From assembly GCA_038503035.1 (NCBI GenBank), contig JAVSML010019101.1, forward strand, positions 102,733 through 166,732: a stretch of DNA of 64,000 nt. The letters are read 5' to 3'. The DNA is from Crocodylus rhombifer. Its lineage: Eukaryota; Chordata; Crocodylia; Crocodylidae. The notes under the pieces are model-generated. The model was not told the origin of the DNA and made no database searches. It saw only the letters and a program-made list of their open reading frames with translations. Both the position numbers and the translations under genes were made by a program. Positions 27,301 through 39,300 of this stretch are shown here, one piece after another; position 1 is the first letter of the stretch; every line of letters starts with the position of its first letter.

Positions 27301-30300
27301 TGAGGACGTAAAACTGGAACGACGTGTGGTCCGTCCGTTAGAAGCCAGATGTTTCTTTCCAGCTGTGCTTCAGCGTGCAGCCCCGGCCCTTCTCCGCCAG
27401 CTCGTGCAGTGGGCCATGCAAAGACACCAGCATCTTAACCCACCAAGTACTTGGGGACAAAGTTTTGGTGCATTTCAACCCTCTGCCTGCTCACCTGCTA
27501 GTCCAGAGTGAACAACCACAGATGAAGTAGAGGTGGAAGTCTAGGTTAGTTTTTTTTTTCCCAAAGGGCTTTCATTTTTTGGTTCCTTTAGGTTTGATTA
27601 AGGAGGATAATTCCAAAGACAGCTCCGACTTGGTATGAGTTTTTGCAAATAAACTTGGAAAAAAAATGCTAATGCCTCTTTTAAGTGGGAGTTTGGCCGG
27701 TGTAAGGCATCATGAAGGACCGCGAGGTGTGAATGCTGTTGCATGATGATGACGGTATCAAAGAAACAAATCCTGTGAGAGTTGCGGAGCTATGATCCTT
27801 GCAGATCCCAGAAATAACCCAAGATCTGTCTGGCGTAGGAAGCGTTTGTGGATGAAATTGGGTAGTGGAGAAATGTCAGGTGATTGCTAAAATGCCCTTG
27901 GTCTCTTCTTCTTTTTTTTTGGAGTAGGTCTCTGGTATGGTATGGTATATAAACCAGCAGTCACCCACCTTTCCAGGTTGCTTGCATTTGCGTCTTAGCT
28001 CAGTGGAGGGTTTCCAGTGCACCAGGTCCCACACAGTGCCCACAGTTCATATCCTCTTTGAGGGCAGGTCTGATTGCCCCCATGTCACGAAAGCATGCGC
28101 TTATGTCCCATCAATAGAGACACTTCCTTTGACACGATGACGTCCTCAGGGGCATGCAGCGCACAGCAGTAGGAGGCTGAAGACCTGATTGTATTCTCAG
28201 CTATCGGCTGTGTCTTTACACCTCCCCATTTCCTCCTACTCTTCGTCTAGCTGTGTATTTTAAACGCGTGTCATCTCCTTGAGGTACGTTTTCCTAAGTG
28301 TTCGTACAGCACCTAGCACAGTGGGGCCATGATCCCAATCGTTACGGTTCTTTTCTTAAGTCTGCCGCCAGTTTACTCTGTGATCTGTAGTGGGTCGCAT
28401 CTCCTTAGTTTCCCCCCTTGGTACAAGGGGTAGGGCAGATTTGGAGACCAAGGAGGAGAACCGAAGCCTTTTCACTCCTAGGTCTTCGATGACCCTCTCA
28501 GTTCCCGATAAAGGGAGGAAAGGGGATGAAAAACCATTTCCTCCTCTTGCAAAATGTTACCAGTGATCTTTTTGCTGAACAGTTTGATCTGCAAGAGCAT
28601 GGTTGCACACGCCGCTTGAGTTTGGCTTTAATAATATGTTGTGGCAATGATAGACTTGGTTGCACATCTCTGGACGAAATGGGAGCCTTTTGCAGGCAAG
28701 AAACCATTTACTTTGGATTAGAGCGAAAGAACGCTTTCGACTGCGTAGAAAAGCCTGCAGACAGGGAGACGGGCTTGTTCTCCGGGAGCAAACAGTTCCT
28801 TTTCGGTCACAAAGTATGCGAAGAATAAACTCCTCCGTTTTCTCAATTGGCCTTATTCTCGAGTATATTGTGGTTGTTTTTTGCCTGCAACTTTCACATT
28901 TGTTATAAATACTGAGGTTTCCTGTTCATCTAATCTAAGACCTGGGAACATAAATATCCACTTGTAACCTATTGCTGAATTCTGGGAGCATCAGTATTGA
29001 ATAAAAGAAATTCTTCTCTCGTCCCCCTAGGACTTGGGTTTAAGGCCTTCGGAGGGAAATATTTGATGTGTTCTTTGCCACAATATATTTTGCCTTCTCC
29101 CATAATCAGACTGCTTCACTTGCAGTATGGACTTCTTCATCTTCATTTGTTCAGTGTCCCCGAGGTTAACAAAAGCATGACAGCGTTACACCGCCCGAAA
29201 AACTGTAGCATTTTGGATTGTCCTTTTATGTGGCTTTCTGAATTTCTCAACCCTCTTCTTTGGAGGAAAAGAAAATATGCTTAAGTTTTTGGGGGGGGTT
29301 TTGTTGGGGGGGGGGAGGTTGGGGAGAAGGAAGGGGATAAGGATGGACTTATGTGCATGCTTAAAATCAAAGGTGACCTGAGATACTTTGCTGAATCATA
29401 ACCTTAGTTCTGCTTTTCCCTGTGTTTGGGAGAACCGGTACTATTTCATCGTCCTGTTATCAGTGTTGTCCTCGAGGCTCTAGCTTCTGGAGTCAAGTGA
29501 TTACGCGAGACTCCATTTTTTTTCTGAGTGCAGAGAAGAGCTTCAGACGAGCCCAGATGATAACACAGTGCCAGTACAGATTTGACTGGTTATTTATTTT
29601 TAAATCTCACAGCATTTGGCTAGCTGATTGTCTTTTCTTGTTAACAAAGGTTGCAAGCTTCGGAGGCTCAGGTGCTATCTGTCCTGTGCTGGTACAAATC
29701 CCCAGCACAGTAGCACAGCTGCAGCATCTAGCTGCTACTGTCCCATTAAGTGCTGGTTCACAGAAATGCTTGAATCTCCCTCCCCATTCGTTTTTGCTTT
29801 TGCATGCACAAGACTGCATTGAACTTTATTTCAGTTTTAAAATTGCATGAAGGCCAAATGTTTTCCTTCTCTTTATCTCTTGTACAATTTACCATCCTTT
29901 CAGACTGTGATGAGAGGGTTGTGGATCCCTACGTGATGTAGTGCTGGGTATGTACACTATAGTGGAGATCCACCGCTGTGGTCACAGGGGATCGAACCTG
30001 GAAAAAGTGCGGGGCCTCCTTGCTCAGGCGGTGTGTGTAACCAGGACTCTCCTCGCTGCTACGATCACAAAGGAAGCAGATAATCCCAGGCTCACAGCTC
30101 GTGAGCCTGGATGCCAGTCACTGCCCCGTACCACCTCCGAGGCTGTCAGTCCTTGCAGAGCCCCTCTGCTGAAAGCCGCCAGCAAATGCCCGGGCATCTG
30201 CCCGAGAGGCATTGGACTGATGAAGACGACTGTCGGTGATTAGTGATCAGGGGCAAATTTAAACTGGTAGCCAACAGGGTCTTTGTTTGGGATCTGGTCC

Positions 30301-33300
30301 TAATGGACTTGAAAATAAGGGAATAAGCGCTGCTTTTCGTTTGCAGCACTTGTTCATCCCTTGGACAGATCCCTTCTCCTTTCCGGTTCCCCTCTTTTGC
30401 TTTGCTGAGATTGCAGGCTGTTTGATGGGGACCGTCTCTGGCTGTACAGTGCACAATCTTGATTGAGGTCTGTTAGGGCTGTTATAACAGAGGGAGACTA
30501 GGAACATAACATAGGAATAGAGGAGAATAGGAACAGCATAACATAGGAAGCCATGCATTGAATCCCAGCAGCGTTGTGTTAAACCTGCTGTTGGGGATCT
30601 CGCTGCCATCCCTTCTCCCCTCCCCACTGCCTCTGCCCTGGGCCAGATCAAAAAGTGCATTTGGTAGCACTTCAAACATTGCCACGCAACACTTGAGGAC
30701 CAAATACCCTTTGCTTCAATATCCCTTTTAGGATACCCTGTTGATCCCCAGAAAGGTTGGAGAGACGAGCTTGTGGCGTGTTGTAACAAGAGGAGTGCAG
30801 AAGCTTTCTCTTGTCCACCCGCGAGGCAAGAAATGGTCTGATGACTTGCATTGAATAACCACGAGATGAACCCGATGTAGCGCTCGTTCCCATTTCGCAT
30901 ATCAGTCCAGTGGGAAATACGTTGATGCTGCTGGCGTGAATCCCCCCGAGTTTATTCCCTTCCTCGTGGTGTCATGAAATCCATGTCTTTTTGTCATTCA
31001 CACTGGATTTCTGGGTTTTTTTTTAAAATCTTAAGTGAGGTCTGTGATTTGGCAGCTTGAGTTCGCGAACAGACTGCGCTTAAAAAATGTCAGAGTTTCA
31101 AAATATTGTATTTTGCTTAAGAAAAGGAAAGGAAAATAAACTCCCCATGTGCGGACTGGCAGAAGGCAGGCAGGCTTTTCATACTGATTCGCCTTTGGTA
31201 TTTTGCCACTGTCTTCTGCCGCTGATCCTGCTTATGAACCCCGATGAAATTAAATTCTTCACGGTCTGCTCTGCTTCATGTTCAAATCGGGTGGATTTCC
31301 ACTCGCTCACTCGCCACCTGCCAAGAATGGCCTGAGATGGTCGCATGCACCGCGTGGCTTGTGCAGGGGAATGGATATAGGAAAAACAACAAAACTGGGA
31401 AAAATCTGCAGCTGTTTTGTGTTTTCCTTTTATTTTTTTTATTGGTTTTTTTTTGGTTTTCTGGGCCTTTCGTAAGAGCTTTAGTGGGTAGGGGTGTCAA
31501 AATGAAGACAGGCTGGCACACCAAGAGAGGACATGCAGGGTTATGGGTCAGATGCGAATGCTGGCTCCAGTTCCTTGAGCAAGTCACTTAGTCTCTCTGT
31601 GCCTCAGTTTCCCAGCTGTGAAACGGGGGCAAGTGATTCCTTCTTTCTCACACCCATTTGTCTTGTCTGTTTAGATCTAGATTGAGGCAGGGATTGCTTC
31701 TTAATATGGTGGTGCTGATAGATGTTAATACCTGCCAGGCTCAGCAGAAGAAGGGATCACGGTAAAAACAGCTGTGCATGGAGAGGGATGCTACCGCTGA
31801 GGCATTATTATGACTCTCAGCAGCGGGCCTGAGGTTTAGCCCAGGTACCAGGGGCTTGGGTGCATGTTGCAGGCCGTGCGTGTGGGAGGCAGAAAGCCAG
31901 GAGGAGGAACTGTAAGCATGACCCTGAGATGCAGGCCAAGTTTCTTGGGCATAGGGTTTGCCGGGGGGGTGCGTGCATGGATTTCTAAGTGGGGAGGCTC
32001 TCTCCTGCTCATACTGTATCGAAACTGGAGTCTGTTTGCATTTTTTTTATAAAGAAGAAGATTGCACCCCAAAATATATCTGCTCCTGTCACCAAGTTAT
32101 CATCTCGATTTCAGCTGGGGCTTTTGTGATATCATTGACAAAATGACCCAAAATACAATGGGCAGGTGACCTCAGATCCCGTAAATATAGCAGCTCCTTG
32201 TCTCTATACATTTTCGTGCTTCCTTATGGAGCACAGCATGCCTCCTTGCAGCGGAGAGCATGCTTTCTTCATATGCACGTTATGGCTCTGTCTGGTTTTC
32301 TAATAATACAAAAAAAAGCACGTGCAATCCCGTCATTTCCAGTAAGTGCTTTTCCCCTGGGGTGTCTGCTGTATTGTCACAGCCTGTTCCAGGCTGGAAT
32401 AGCCTTTTGCCAAACCGAGCAAGCTCGATCTTGTCTTTTGAAACAGGCAAGAGAAAGGGCTGCAATTAAAGTTGACTAATTACTTCAGCAGGATCATGTT
32501 CAGTTCAGGTCAGTTCACGTTCAGTTTGCATTTTAACCCAGCGCCCTCTAGAGCTCTGCGTTTCCCAGCCGCGTCTAGGCTCGAGCGTGACAGCAAAGGG
32601 TGTCAGAAAAACAAACCCTGCCATGCCCACGGGAAAGCTTGCCGGGAACGGGGACAGAAACGGCTGCTTCCAGAAAAACGGTAATTGCTGCAAATTGTTA
32701 GGTTCAAATGGTCAAGTCGAAATGAGGTGTTTGTGCCTTTTTTGGGGGGGCAGGTATTTCCTAACTCACCAAAACAGCCTCTGGATGCGTGCCTTGGGAT
32801 TTTGCTGACGTGCTTTATGTTCTCGCATCATTTTACCCCGAATGCAGAGCACCGCGTAACGGGAGACGTATCGCTGCGAACGAGCTGCTTGCATTGCCCT
32901 GTTGCACCTGGCTCTTCGCCTTCTGGCTAGGACCCCTGTTTATACCTGAGCTCGAGGAACGTTTGACCCGATTGAGAGCTTGTTTCTAATCCAGTTCAGG
33001 TTAACGCGGTATAAGGAGGGAAGCGTGGCCTGCAGATGCGAACCGAAGCAAATTGCCACTCGAGCTGAATTTTGCTCCCGCTGTGCTGGGTTTTCCTAAG
33101 TACGTGGAGCGCGGTGGATGTTCCCCAAGCCAGAACAAAACCTGGTCCTGTGCGTTCAAAATCAGTTTAGGCAGCGTGCCGTAGGACTTGTGCAAAGGGA
33201 CACGGCGCTCTCCCGTAGGCTTCGTGGCACGAGCTGCTGCCTGCACCGAGTGCCAGGACCGTAGGCTTTCCATGCGGCTCACCAGACAAAGGAACTTTAT

Positions 33301-36300
33301 GTTTTGAACTCTGGGCCCTGAATCTGCATCACCAGACTGGGCTGGCATTTCAGGGAAATAAGGTCAGCCACTGTAGATGAGCTTCATTTTGCAACGTGTA
33401 AGTGCAGAGGGAGTGAGGGGAAAAAAAAACAACATAAAAAATGAAAGTTTCTGGCTCTGCTATTGCCTCTCTCTTGTTTCACAGGCAAGAAGAGAAACCC
33501 GGGGCTGAAAATTCCTAAGGAAGCATTTGAGCAACCACAGACAAGCTCCACGTAAGTCTCCAAACACGGAGGGAGAACAAAAATAAAACCACTAACCCCA
33601 GCTGCTTTCCAAAGATGCATCGCCTTCTGCCTTCCCCTGGGCGCTCAGGAGCGGGGAGCTCTGCCTTCGGCGTCCTCTCGCACAGCCGCGGCGTGAAGGG
33701 CGCTCCCGGCTGTTGTGCTGGACATCTGGGAGCACTGAGTTTCAGCAGGGGTGGGCAAAGGGGCAGCAGAAAAATCTGCTGTAAGTGTGTTTGGGGACTT
33801 TAGGAAACGATACAACATAAATCCAAATGTTATAAAGGAGAGAGGGGTGTGGGTCGTAGCCCTTTCCTCATTTCCCAGGGGTGTAGGTTGTAGCCGTGTT
33901 GGTCTAAGGACATAGGCAAACAAGCTTAAATCCGGTATCTTTTATCAGACCAACTCAAATAGCTGGAAAAAGTCTTCTTTGCAAGCTTTCGGGTACCGAT
34001 ACCCTTTGTCAGGCTGTGGCAGCATCTGCAGATCATCTTTGCTCTTCCTGGATGGGGTAGTAAAGCAGCCAGATGCCAGTACGTATTTTAATTGACTGGC
34101 TTTCTTGCACACGTCCTGGCCTCTAGCTGCTTTACTGCTCCATCCAGGAAGAGCACAGACCACCTGAAGACGCTTCCTCAACCTGATGAAGGGTATTTGT
34201 ACCCGAAAGCTTGCAAAGAAGAAGTCCTCCACTTCTGTCACTGCCCTTCTTGGAGCTGTAGACGTTGTCCTGGGTTCCCCGCACCCCTTTGACCATCACT
34301 GCTGTTTCCCTGCTGTGTGGTCCTTTCCCTCAATCAAGGGCCCATTTAAATTCCCAGTTTCAGGTATCAAATTGACTCCTTGAATTCCTTCTTGAACCCT
34401 AGGGTTTCCTGCTCATTGTCCCATTCCTTGTTCTTTTTACCCTCTAATAGATTTCATAGACATCAGGGCTGGAAGGGACCTCGGGAGATCATCGAGTCCA
34501 GCCCCCTGCCCAAAGGGCAGGAAGTCAGCTGGGGTCATAGGATCCCAGCAAGATAAGCATCCAATTTACTCTTGAAGGTGTTCAATGTAGGTGCTTGAAC
34601 CACCTCCGCTGGCAGGCTGTTCCAGACCTTGGGGGCTCGGACAGGAAAGAAATTCTTCCTTCTGTCCAGCCTGAAACGGTCTTGCAGGAGTTTGTGACCG
34701 TTCGACCTCGTCATCCCTTGGGGCGCTCTGGTGAACAAACGTTCCCCCAGATCCTGGTGGTCACCCCTGATAAACTTATAGGTGGCCATCAGATCACCCC
34801 TGAGCCTACGCTTTTCCAGGCTAAAGAGTCCTGTGTCTCTCAGCCTGTCGTCGTAAGGTCTGTTTTCCTGACCTCTGATCATGTGCGTGGCTCTCCTCTG
34901 GACTCTCTCAAGCTTCTCCACGTCCTTTTTGAATTGTGGAGCCCAAAACTGGACGCAGTACTCCAGCTGCGGCCTCACCAAGGCCGAGTACAAGGGGAGA
35001 ATGACGTCCCGGGATTTGCTCGAGAAGCATCTATGGATGCACGCCAGCGTTTTGGTCGCTTTACTAGCCGCAGCATCGCATTGCAGGCTCATGTTCATCT
35101 TGTGGTCAATGATGACCCCCAAGTCTCTTTCTTCTGTAGTGCTATCCAACGTAGCACTGCCAAGCCTATAAGGGTGCTGCAGGTTTTTCCTCCCAAGGTG
35201 GAGGACCTTGCATTTTTCGGTGTTAAACTCCATGAGGTTCTTGTCTGCCCATTTGCTGAGCTTGTCCAAGTCAGCCTGGATCACCCGCCTATCTTCTGGC
35301 GTGGATGCTTTGCCCCAAAGTTTGGTGTCATCGGCGAACTTGGCCAGTCCACTCCTGACTCCAATGTCCACATCGTTAATGAAGATGTTGAACAGGATGG
35401 GTCCCAGGACAGAGCCTTGAGGGACCCCACTGGTCACAGGGCACCACGATGAGTGACTGCCATCAATCACAACCCTCTGGGTCCGACCACGAAGCCAATT
35501 TCCCAGCCAGCGGATCGTGGTGGAGCCAAGGCCACAAGTGGCCAGTTTGGCCAAGAGGTGATCGTGGGATACCAGATCAAAAGCTTTTTTGAAGTCAAGA
35601 TATATGACATCAACCTCTTCTCCCTTGTCCAGCTGATAGGTCACCTGGTCATAGAAGGAAATGAGATTGGTCAAACAAGACCTACCCGCAACAAACCCGT
35701 GCTGGCTATCCCTTAGGATGTTAGCCTGGGCCAGTCCATCAAGGATGGCCTCCTTAATAAACTTTTCTAAGACCTTCCCCAGGATAGAAGTCAGGCTAAT
35801 GGGCCTGTAGTTAGCCGGATCCACTCTCCTCCCTTTCCTGAAGATCGGCACCACATTGGCCTTCTCCCAGTCTTCGGGCACTACACCAGAACGCCAGGAG
35901 TTCTCGAAGACCCGTGCCAGGGGCTGGGCTATGACGCTCGCCAGCTCCTTGAGTACCCTGGGGTGCAGATTGTCAGGGCCGGCTGACTTGAAGGTATCCA
36001 GCTTCTCAAGGTGTTCCTTCACGAGGTCAGCATTGATGGAGGGTAGGGGATCCCCCTCACCCGGATCTCCCTGTCCCATAGCAGGCATGGGCATCCCATG
36101 GGACTGATGAAAGACTGACGCAAAGTACCTATTTAATAGGTTGGCTTTTTCCTGGGCGTCAGTTGTCAGTTGCCCCATCTGGTCCAACATTGCCTTTGCT
36201 TTTCCACTTGTTTGTGCTTTTTGGCCTTGGTGTGGTTGATTTCTGGGCTCGGTGGGCCCCGTCTTTGCTTCAGGGAGTGGGTCTTGTGTTGGGCTGGTAA

Positions 36301-39300
36301 GCCCCCGCTTAGCAAGTTCAAGTATGAAATAGGTGAGCTGCTGCCATAGCTTCCACTGATTCCTTTATGTTGCCCAGTTGACTTCTCTTTGGTCATTCCC
36401 CTTCTTCTGTTGGCATTTCTTCTCCTGTGGCCTCTTCCATTTCATGGTCATTGCTGCATCCCTGATGAGGGCTTTGCCTGTCCTAGCCATCCGGTGCTGC
36501 AGGGAGGGAATCCAAAGTAAAGGGTTGCTTGACCCAAACTCTTTAGGGTTTAGGTTTTATGAAGGAAGCTGAGAGACGGTCATCCCACCTCTTGATGAAT
36601 GCCCCCAAGGAAAGCAGAGAGCAAAAGGAGTTCACTGCAGGAACCCCACAGAGATGGTATTAGCACTGATCTACAGAGTTAAATAGTGAAGCAAACCACT
36701 TGCCTGGCTCATCCCAGGAGCTCTGGATTTCCAAGAAGATGTTGAAAAGGGTTTAACCTGCTCAACCAGGCCTGACTGAAGGGCTATTCCCAGCCAGCGG
36801 CAGTTGTTGGGTAGATGAGACCTTGTGCAGCTCATGGAGGGATGGAGTTGTGCAAAGTCTTCTGCTCCGCGGAGTCACAGATTGGCGGCAGGACGTCTCT
36901 GCTTGCCAGGGTTGTAGGGATGACTTACTGGTCAGGCGGGGAAGGGAATAAAAGGAGACGAGATAAAGCATCAAAATGATGAGAGTAATGAAGACTCCAC
37001 AGATTCAACTTTTTTGTGAGCCTGCCCTTCATCTTCACGGACTGAGTAGGCAACAGTGTGTATGGGAGAGAGAGGACATAGGATTTCAGGGCAGTTGTGC
37101 AGAATTTGCTTTATCCAGGCTCATTTACCTACAGGACGAATCTGTTTTAGACCCCCGCTTCCAGTGGCCCAACTCTTTGGTGCTGTCTCGTACTTAGATG
37201 ACTCAGTGCAGCAGTCCTTTTGGGTTGGAAAATGCAGGGCACTTTTTCAAGACAACCACTGGCAAAGTTGCACAAGTTATCATAGATCAAGGTACATGAA
37301 GCCAAACCCTCTTGTGAAGAGCTCATCAAGCCAGCTAAGCGGGTTTCTCCACTAGCCACTTGGTAATAGTGGCTCTCAAGATGCTTTTACTCCATTTGTG
37401 ATCAACCCATGAACTTCCTGAAATATTGAAGAGGTTTTGTGTGTGCTTATGACCATGCTCCGAATAGTTCCTGCCTTGCTCGCTGGGTTGGGAGTCTGCT
37501 GAATCAGGCCCATCCATTGCCACTGCGGCACTGCCAGTCTGGACGGGAGGGGACGCCAACTTGTAAAGGGGCAATTCTACTTCGCTTCTTTAAATGGCTC
37601 CGCCAATGCAAATACAAACAAATTCCTGCCTATTAGGAAAAAGAGCAGAGCAGAATTTTCCCAGCCACATTATGATGACCTTTACTAATTGAATTCATTG
37701 GCTTTATCCCAATGGTTTGCTTCACCCTGGAACTATGTAGATCTGCCTTCCCTGGTGGGTCTGAGCTCTGCCTCGGTGCTCGGCTGACCGGACCTGCACG
37801 GGTTTGGAGCAAATTGTCTTTTTTTCAAACAACTTCTCAACGTCTCATTGCCATTTGGTGTGTCCGTATCACAGCGTCTCTGTAGGGCTTCTTTGCAGTG
37901 CATATCTCCCTGCTTTTTTGGGGGGATTTCCTTCACAATCCAGGAGGTGTGAGGACACTCACTCGTCTTCCCTCAGGATGCCTCAGCTAGAAAGGTCCTG
38001 GGTGAAGCAACCCTGTCCTCCTGCTCCTTCGCTCTGGCGCCAGATTAACCCAATGCCCCCGTAGTTTTTTTTTAATGTGCCCTTTTGTTGCACATCTCCA
38101 TGACAAGGAAAATGAAAGGGGGAAGGGAATGATTTGAGCCTCCGGGGCTGCCTCTCTTGCAGGTTTGGAATAAGCTGATTTAAAATAAGGAAATAAATAC
38201 ATAAAACCCCTTAGGAAATAGGTCTGTGCTATTAGGATGTCATTTGCTGCATAAAGCAAACCCTGCATTTGCTTGTTAGCCTCCTTAATGATTCATTTTG
38301 ATCATTGCAGCAATTACCTCCCATCCGTCTTGCCTAATGTGGCTACCTGCTTATGTTGGCAGGCAGGACGGTAATATAGGTTTACGTTTCACTGAGGATA
38401 ACCCTCTTTTTCCTTTACGGATCGATTAGGAACACTTGCACCCGCGGGATCACACTCTTTCTCCCTGGAGCTCCCCAGGGACTTACTCAGATCAGGAGAC
38501 ATCAGAGTCCACCGTCTATTAAGATGCTTTGGCTGCTCCTGGTGTAATAATTTTGTGATGCTGATGACTTTCCAGAAACAACTGAATTAAAAAAAAAAAA
38601 ACAACAGCTCTTGCGAAAGGCTGAGATTTTGTCTCTTAAGAGCTGAATTCAGCCGTGTGAACAATAGGACTGCCATTTTACTGCTGTGAAGTAAGAGCCT
38701 GCCCAGCCAGGTAGCACATTGCATAGGCCACAGGTGTAAAAAGAGGGCACTCAAAGCCTTGATTTGCTAGGGTCATGCACCTGAGGCCTTCAAGCCAATT
38801 TAAAAAGCCAGGCCTCTTGGCTGTCAAGTGTGTGAGCAGCGATACTCCACGGCTTGCGGTGCCAGCAATGAGGTGCTCGCTGCGAGAGATTTGCCTTGGG
38901 GAAGGTAGATCTGCCACCTCACCTTCTCCTGGCAGAGGAGGACTATTTCGCGGGAAGCTGAGCACATCTGAGCTGTTTTTGGAAAGGATTCGTGGAAAGA
39001 TCTCTGGACCGCGTAGCCGTCGGGGTCTGAGATGCTGAGTGAGGATCCCCTGTTAGTCGTCTCCGTTCGTATGGCTGCTGCCCCGTGGGTCCGTCTCAGG
39101 CTGGCTCGACAGTTCGCTTTACTGAGGGATCTTTTTAGGGCAGGCGGGAACGCGGGTGACCCTCCATGCTGCTGGATGCAGGCGCTGGGAGCGATGCGAA
39201 GGGGATTCATAGATTTAGATTCATAGATTCATAGATGCTAGGGTCGGAAGGGACCTCAATAGATCATCGAGTCCGACCCCCTGCATAAGCAGGAAAGAGT

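Larger units (their letters stand above)
352..33484 (+). other. MAP2K6: MAP2K6 intron 1 (33.1 kb)
   Basis: GT at 352 and AG at 33483-33484. Named repeats inside it are listed separately. Outside them I see simple sequence (a TC/TCTCTG tract at 509-548, T-run 1145-1162, A-runs 818-831 and 3290-3302, AAT repeats 27180-27208) and unique-looking AT-rich DNA with no conserved exon, RNA gene or long open frame. Stretches with nothing recognised include 1800-3975, 4886-9600 apart from two short tandem duplications, 12460-15080, 15200-18100, 23210-23800, 24000-27550 and 31750-33480. Enhancers cannot be judged from a single sequence. Confidence 0.85.

Noticed and set aside
29940..30110. Functional tRNA gene
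   Set aside because: The B-box is exact but the acceptor and anticodon stems do not pair, so a SINE head is more likely.
30259..30900. 213-codon - strand open frame in intron 1
   Set aside because: No conserved motif, no exon structure and no start context. Treated as chance.
34595..35452. 285-codon + strand open frame
   Set aside because: It is the mirror of the CR1 reverse transcriptase on the opposite strand and shows no protein-like motifs.
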